From: Platerodrilus igneus | Taxonomy: Eukaryota > Arthropoda > Insecta > Coleoptera > Lycidae | Length of the DNA stretch: 64,000 bases | Reading direction: 5' to 3' | NCBI GenBank assembly: GCA_036346225.1 | Contig: JARFIW010000884.1 | Coordinates: 1,178,001-1,242,000 of the forward strand | Program-made: the position numbers and the translations under genes | Shown here: positions 58,291 to 64,000 of the stretch, piece after piece | Position numbering within the stretch: position 1 is the stretch's first letter | Layout of the letters: each line of letters opens with the position of its first letter | Notes under the pieces: model-generated | What the model saw: only the letters and a program-made list of their open reading frames with translations | Database searches by the model: none | Told to the model about the DNA's origin: nothing

Positions 58291-60489
58291 ACTCTAGTAA
58301 TATGTGGATAGCATTGATTAAAATACTTGCTACAATAAATTGAAGGCCTTTTAGTAAAGAAAATAGAACTGGTTTGGTTATTGAATTTATCATTTTGACG
58401 ATAGATACCAAAAACTGAAATTTTCTTAATTATCAAACTACTATTTTCCTAGTACGAAATGACCTGGTAAAGTATATTTTTGGTTAGTCATCTATTCATA
58501 ATTAGAAAATGCGGGTTACTACATATTAAACTTATTCGTCCCTTTCATGTTATTAGAAACTTTACGGAGCGAGTTAAAGTTCGTACATGAGAAATTAAAT
58601 TAGCTAAAGCCTAAAATGAGTATCCGCACCTGTAAAGAAAACTTCCCATAATTTTCGTTAATTAAACACCTCAAATCACATTATTCTTTTTCTAGCTACA
58701 AAATTCTAGTCTTCTTTTTTACATCACGAACGCAAGTCTGCATTGCATATCTGTGAAGTAAAACGAACGGTTTTAATGACTTGTCTGTATATCCAGCATC
58801 GCTTATGTATTCTCGGAGACGCTTCTCGTATTCTGAGTAGCAGTTTAAATAGCGCCGTAACCTAATAACTATTATTATGCATAAAGCAGTTTGCAACTTC
58901 TCCTTGTTACAATGAACTCGAGTTTGCTTATAACAAACTTGTTTGGAAGGTAATGGTTATACGTATATAAAAAGATCTTCAGGAATGAACGCTGCAAAGT
59001 TGTTGAAAGATTTACCTTTAATATATACTATATTTATGTTAAACATTTTAAGAATGCGCATCATTATACCTAATAATTTTGCATTCACATAATTGTAGGA
59101 AGAAAAATAATTTATTGGTATTACATTTCATACGGCCATCTATAACTCAATTTGTGAGTAAATAGCCAGACACATTTCGTAAAACGAGAAAGCTTTATTT
59201 TAGCGTTTTGTTTTTTTTGCGCAGGGTGGCAACTAAGTAATTATGAATGTGAAATGTTTTTATTGAATTCTTGGTTGTTACTCGAAATGCAAACTCTATA
59301 TTATTTTTTAATGGTTGGCATAAAGATTGTCTAGTGTTCAAAAAGTATATGGACCAGTTTAAGAAACGAAAAGGAGGCAACAACGCACAGTATGCATAGA
59401 TGTAATTCTGTATTGTATGCCCTACGCCTTAGAAGAGCGGAAATGGACACGAAAACGCTTTTAAATTTTCTGTAACTGAAGTGAAAATATTAATTCCGAA
59501 ATTGACCTTATAATATTGAAGGAGATAAAGCTAGTATGCGAACAATGTTGTGATCGACAGCTGCAAGGGTATATTTAAAGAAGATATAAATCGTTCAAGG
59601 GCGTTAAATTTAGAAAGACTTCGTAATTGCTGGTAATATGCGGAAGCTTTACAGTTAGGTGTATAAACCGTACTGTCCGACAGGAAGTTTAGTTTCAGTT
59701 TGAGTATGAATCCGCAAGCAATTTTTCAGTCTTTTGTTAAAATAAATATGTCTAATGTATATATAAATTTAGTACTAATGTGAATAAATTACTCAGTTGA
59801 ATTTAGTAATGTATTCGGTGTAATCATCGTGTTACGAAGGAATTTAGTGCAATAAACATGATAGTAATTATCATTAGTAATCTCTGTATCTGCATCTCAG
59901 TACATAAAGGATTGTGTGTAATTAATTACAAATAATTAGGTCTATATTGGACTGAATAAAGAACTGCAAATTAAAGTTTGTCATAATATCCAAAGAAAAT
60001 TTTTAACTCAGTATGAAATAGTTAATCAATTTAACATATCAAGACGAAAGGGAAATTATTCGTAAAGATTTAAATAATGGATCGACAATAACATAGAACG
60101 AAATTTAAAGAATGGAAGCTAAAGAAGATTCTACAAGGGCTATTTTTCTGATAACAGAACAGATTTTGTTATAACTGTGAATGCGGCATAATTTTATCTG
60201 TAAAGCACAAGTGGGGTGGAAAGGATATTACCTACGGAAAGGAAAAAGTCCACCTGAAAATTTGTATTTTGGAATGCGCGAAACTTTGTTATACTTAAAA
60301 GTCCTTGCCTTTAAAATTAATTGTACCTTTTTATTACATAGAGATATTTCAAATGTAATTTAAATACTTTAAAGTTAATTTCACGCGTATGCAAACAGGT
60401 ATAGATTCTTAGCATGGCACAATTTGATACCACTATCTACTTACATTTATATCAAGCGCTTTAAAACAATCTTCAATCGGTGCTGGTGA
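58291..60489. other. No recognised gene; includes partner of the 55.4-kb repeat
   Basis: AT-rich. 59510-59790 is the second copy of the short repeat at 55390-55660. The minus-strand open frame 58696-58896 (YLNCYSEYEKRLREYISDAG) is protein-like but unrecognised. Confidence 0.5.
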
Positions 60490-60678
60490 CTATCCAAATC
60501 TACTACAGCATCTCCTGGAAAAGATACCCCGGACAAAAATAGACAAAGGATGAGGAAAAAGATCCGCTTCTGCCACCTTGCACTTTAAAGTATCGGTAAA
60601 AAGTGTCCAGTTTATTACTGAGAACGGAAGCACATCTCCATTTGCGTTAAAGTGACACCACACAATTCCCAGCAGGTA
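60490..60678 (-). CDS. Candidate exon or coding remnant, unknown family
   Basis: Sixty-two open codons without an ATG read LGIVWCHFNANGDVLPFSVI, then NWTLFTDTLKCKVAEADLFP, then HPLSIFVRGIFSRR, to a stop at 60490. Composition is richer in GC and more protein-like than the surroundings. It could be a terminal exon or a transposon remnant. I do not recognise it. Confidence 0.2.
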   Translation of the reverse strand, partial: YLLGIVWCHFNANGDVLPFSVINWTLFTDTLKCKVAEADLFPHPLSIFVRGIFSRRCCSRFG

Positions 60679-61927
60679 TCATGTAAAAACAAAGTTATAT
60701 TGAAAGTTCATATACAAATTAAATACTAAAGGGAATTTGATACGTATGAAAATGACACGTGGTAACGTCGTGGTTGAGGAGATTGCAGGAAGGAAAATTT
60801 TTTCACTGATAAACGTCCCAAATAAAATAAACATAAACAGCTTTATATATAACGAACTTTAAAAAATCACTAGAACAATATACGGCTTACGGCTGTGTGA
60901 GATAATACGTTATTATCAGGTATTTATACATATTCACTAAAACCACAAAAAATCTTATAACAGTACAGCAAAATTTAGTTGTTCTCAAAGAAAACACATA
61001 TATAGATGTCGCTGATAAAAGTCTTCCGAAAATTAAAGCAAAATTCTGCAATTTTCCTTGCTCTAAGGTGAAAATTCGTTATTTAGAATAACAGAATATT
61101 GTGAAATAGCTAAAACGGTTTTTATAACATAACGTTTACAATTTTTGGGTATTAGTAGGTTTTTGAAACTAGTGAAACTTTTCTGTTGAAGCTATTCAAA
61201 TATTTTGAAGGATTTTTGATCAAGTTTAACACAGGTGTTGCAGCAGTTGACTTTCAATACAGTCAGTGGTAAAATAGTTGAACAACGCAATTTTACTTGT
61301 ATCCTATTTAATTCTCAGTGAAATTAATATGACTAGATATTGCATTCTTTTGAATTTTTCTCTTTTCGAATAGTACTTAAATTTAGATGCCCTATAACAT
61401 TTGTTTATTCGTTGACCACATAAATCTAAAGCTTATTTATTTATTTCTTGATTAACATATTTTAGAGAAAGTGAACATATAAGAACAAATACCGCAGCTG
61501 TTGTTTCATTTTTATTTAAATTCATATGATTATATTTTTGAAGTTGTTTCTAAGTGACAGTAAATTTTAAATGAACTTGAATCTAAGAATTAAGAAGTGG
61601 ACTTTATTAATAAATAAGAACTTTGACTTTACCATTATAACGTTTAGTTGGATTCATGTTTTATTTATATCTGAAAAGGATATGTGAAATCTTTTTGAGA
61701 AGCTGATAATTTAATTAAAAGGGTAACAGTAATACGATTAAAAGTCAACATTGTAACAGGAAGTGTAGTCACATTTTATAACTTTTGTATTTTTGAAGGA
61801 ACACAAAAAGTGTCTCCCCAACGATAAATTTAATTAGACGACTTTCTTTTCAGAGTCGGCGCTGACAATAAGTTGTGGTATGTTGGCACTGACTGTTCTG
61901 GAAAATATTTATAGTAAATTATTGTTA
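60679..61927. other. No recognised gene
   Basis: AT-rich sequence upstream of the LINE, with no motif recognised. Confidence 0.5.
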
Positions 61928-64000
61928 CCATTTCGAATGGACCTGCACCTTGCCGAAGTTCTAAATTACTAGAACAGGTGAAATGGCTTGCGTGTTCTAA
62001 TGAGCTAAAGAGCCAAACTACAGGTCCAACCAAAGTAGTAGGGTCGTTAGTGAGGAACCAGACTAAGACAGGTCCCCGAAAGAGGGCAGCGGCTCTTTCG
62101 GTACTTAGATTGGCAGAGACCATAGGGGTCGGTATGGCAGTCTAAGACACACTACGGCGATGTGGAAGGCAACGGGAAACCACCACATTATCTCCCAAGT
62201 ACACAGCGTACCTAAATTATAATAAAATGATGGCATTCTCTGGGGTAAAAGATTCCAGAGTTAAAATAGTCCCCCATTCGGATCTCCGGGAAGGGACTAC
62301 TTCAGAGGATGCAATCGGAAAGTGAAAAATAAGAGTCGGGAACACTGTGTGAGTCGGAGCGTGGAATGTTAGAAGTGTGAAGCAAGTAGGTAAGCTAGAG
62401 AACCTAAAAATCGAAATGAATAGGTTATCACTAGAAATAGTAGGGATCGTCGAAGTTCGGTAGCCAGAGGCGGGGATTTTGGAGTGGAGATTTCAGGGTA
62501 ATTCATACAGGAGCAGAGGACGGAAATTTGGGTGTGGGGATAGTTATGCGGAAAAAGATAGGACACTGTGTGGAAAATTACTTACAAAAGAACGAAAGAG
62601 TACTCATGGTTAGATTAGAATCTAAACCGGTAAACACAGTAATAATACAAATATACATGCCCACCTCTAGCTACAGTGACGAAGAGGTAGAAGCCATCTA
62701 CAAAGATATCGAAGACATATTAAGATACGTAAAAGGACATGAAAATTTAATAATTACGGGGGATTTTAATGCTGTGGTAGGTGAGGGTATTTCAACATCA
62801 TGCTAGAAGACGATATACGTGGAAGATGCCAGGAGATATAGGACGATATCAAATAGATTACATTCTTGTTAGACAACGGTTTAGGAATCAAGTAAAAGAC
62901 TGTAGAAGCTACCCAGAAGCAGATATAGATACTGACCACAACATCGTAATTATGAAGGCCGCACTTAAATTTAAAAATCTGAAAAAGAGGAACGGAAAAA
63001 GGCACTTGGACTTAGAGAAACTAAAAGACAAAGATATTCAAGTAAGATTCGAAAAAAAGTCAAATGAACTGCTGAATGATATCGCGAAAATATCTGAAAC
63101 TAAGGAAGTAGAAACAGAATGGAATAACATTAAATCCAGCCTAGACATGGCGGCCAGAGATATTTTGGGGTATACACAAAAAGAAAATAAGAAACCATGG
63201 ATAACAAAGGATATCGTGAATTTAATAGAAGAAAGACGAAAATACAAAAATAAATCAGACGAAACAGGAAAACAGAGATACAAAGCCATAAAATGGGAAA
63301 TTATTCGAAAATGCAGGAAAGCTAAAGAACAATGGATTGATGAAAAGTGCAAAGAAGTACAAACTAAGATGAAAATAGGAAAGACAGACGAAGCATACAA
63401 ATTAATTAGAATGAATTCTAGGGATATAAAACCGTATAGCAAAAATATAAGGGACGCACAAGGAAACGTCATTATAGAAAACGTAGAGAAAGTGGGTAGA
63501 TGGCAAGAATATATAGGGAATTTATATGCAGGAGAGGAACTAACTGCATTAGAACAGGAATCAGACATTGAAAATTATGACTTGGGATATCCTATACTTC
63601 GAGACGAGTTTGAATTAGCATTAAAGAGTCTGAAAAATGGTAAGGCACCGGGTACAGATAAGGTGCAAGCAGAAACTCTAAAAGCCGCTGGACAAGCAGT
63701 AACAGAACGTCTCTTCCAACTTGTAAGCTATATGTATGAGACAGGCGAGATACCCAAAGATTTCAAACGTAGCATCATAGTAACTATACCAAAAAAGAAA
63801 GGCGCGGATAGATGTGAAAAATTTCGAACAATAAGTTTGACAGCACACGTGTCAAAAATATTAACTAGAATTGTGCAAAGACGAATGGAAAAACGAGCTG
63901 AAGAAATACTAGGAGAAGACCAATTTGGGTTTAGGCGAAACAGGGGAACACGGGAGGCTACTTTAGCTCTGAGAGTGATAATGGTGAAAACAATAGAAAA
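61928..64000 (+). mobile_element. RTE-type LINE, 5' part of a copy running off the window
   Basis: The start CATTTCGAATGGACCTGCAC coincides with the 5' end of the copy at 36487, so this is the true 5' end of the family. Leader and endonuclease follow. ITGDFNAVVGEG is present near 62750, but about 110 bases are deleted straight after it compared with the other copy. Then come the linker and the first RT blocks (LKNGKAPGTDKVQAETLKAA near 63630, QFGFRRNRGTREA near 63920) up to the window edge. Stops and frameshifts in the endonuclease region make it defective. Confidence 0.9.

Noticed and set aside
61830..62123. A conserved minus-strand protein, also present as a plus-strand frame at 36292-36510
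   Set aside because: It is antisense to the LINE 5' leader. The conservation is that of the LINE family and not evidence for a protein.

Overview
The window is eukaryotic and almost certainly from an insect. It is AT-rich and has no operons or ribosome-binding sites. It is filled with metazoan transposable elements (hAT, piggyBac, Tc1/mariner-like, RTE-type and other non-LTR elements, Bel/Pao, Penelope-like) and a tRNA-derived SINE. No intact host gene was recognised. Three short exon-like pieces (472-539, 49802-49894, 60490-60678) suggest intronic or intergenic DNA of host genes whose other exons I cannot place.

Layout. 1-9.8 kb: unrecognised DNA with a decayed piggyBac transposase (3990-5335) and a possible Penelope-like fragment (7323-7718). 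9.8-17.1 kb: a decayed LINE, a Tc1/mariner-like fragment with a DUF4817-type N-terminus, a SINE with a tRNA-like head, and truncated RTE-type LINE copies. 17.3-18.5 kb: a decayed coding sequence of unknown family. 18,879-37,230: one hAT transposon bounded by 8-bp target duplications (TTCTATAT), swollen from about 3 kb to 18.35 kb by two insertions. One is a 10.7-kb giant palindrome (19,479-30,164) that splits the transposase gene. The other is a full-length 4.67-kb RTE-type LINE (31,822-36,487) with an 11-bp target duplication. 37.5-44.1 kb: a Bel/Pao retroelement remnant (integrase and a gag-like start, minus strand) split by a second, 5.2-kb hAT element (38,578-43,774, duplication TCGGTAAT) with no visible transposase. 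44.3-55.7 kb: a widespread-type insect repeat, a pair of diverged 2-kb direct repeats, and unrecognised DNA. 55.7-58.3 kb: an RTE copy with a SINE inserted in its 3' region. 58.3-61.9 kb: unrecognised. 61,928-64,000: the 5' two kilobases of another RTE copy running off the window.

The most notable object is the giant palindrome inside the hAT element. Its right arm (about 7.2 kb) carries a divergent gene set that I cannot assign to a known element. On the minus strand are proteins with psq-like helix-turn-helix motifs and a Cys-rich protein. On the plus strand is a separate small multi-exon gene. The left arm is the same sequence inverted but squeezed to about 3.4 kb, with homopolymer-rich noise typical of poor long-read consensus. 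The second notable object is the RTE LINE: its 3' region contains a second degenerate copy of its own C-terminal coding region and, in the longest copy, a 70-bp tandem array. The target duplication shows that this composite moved as one unit.
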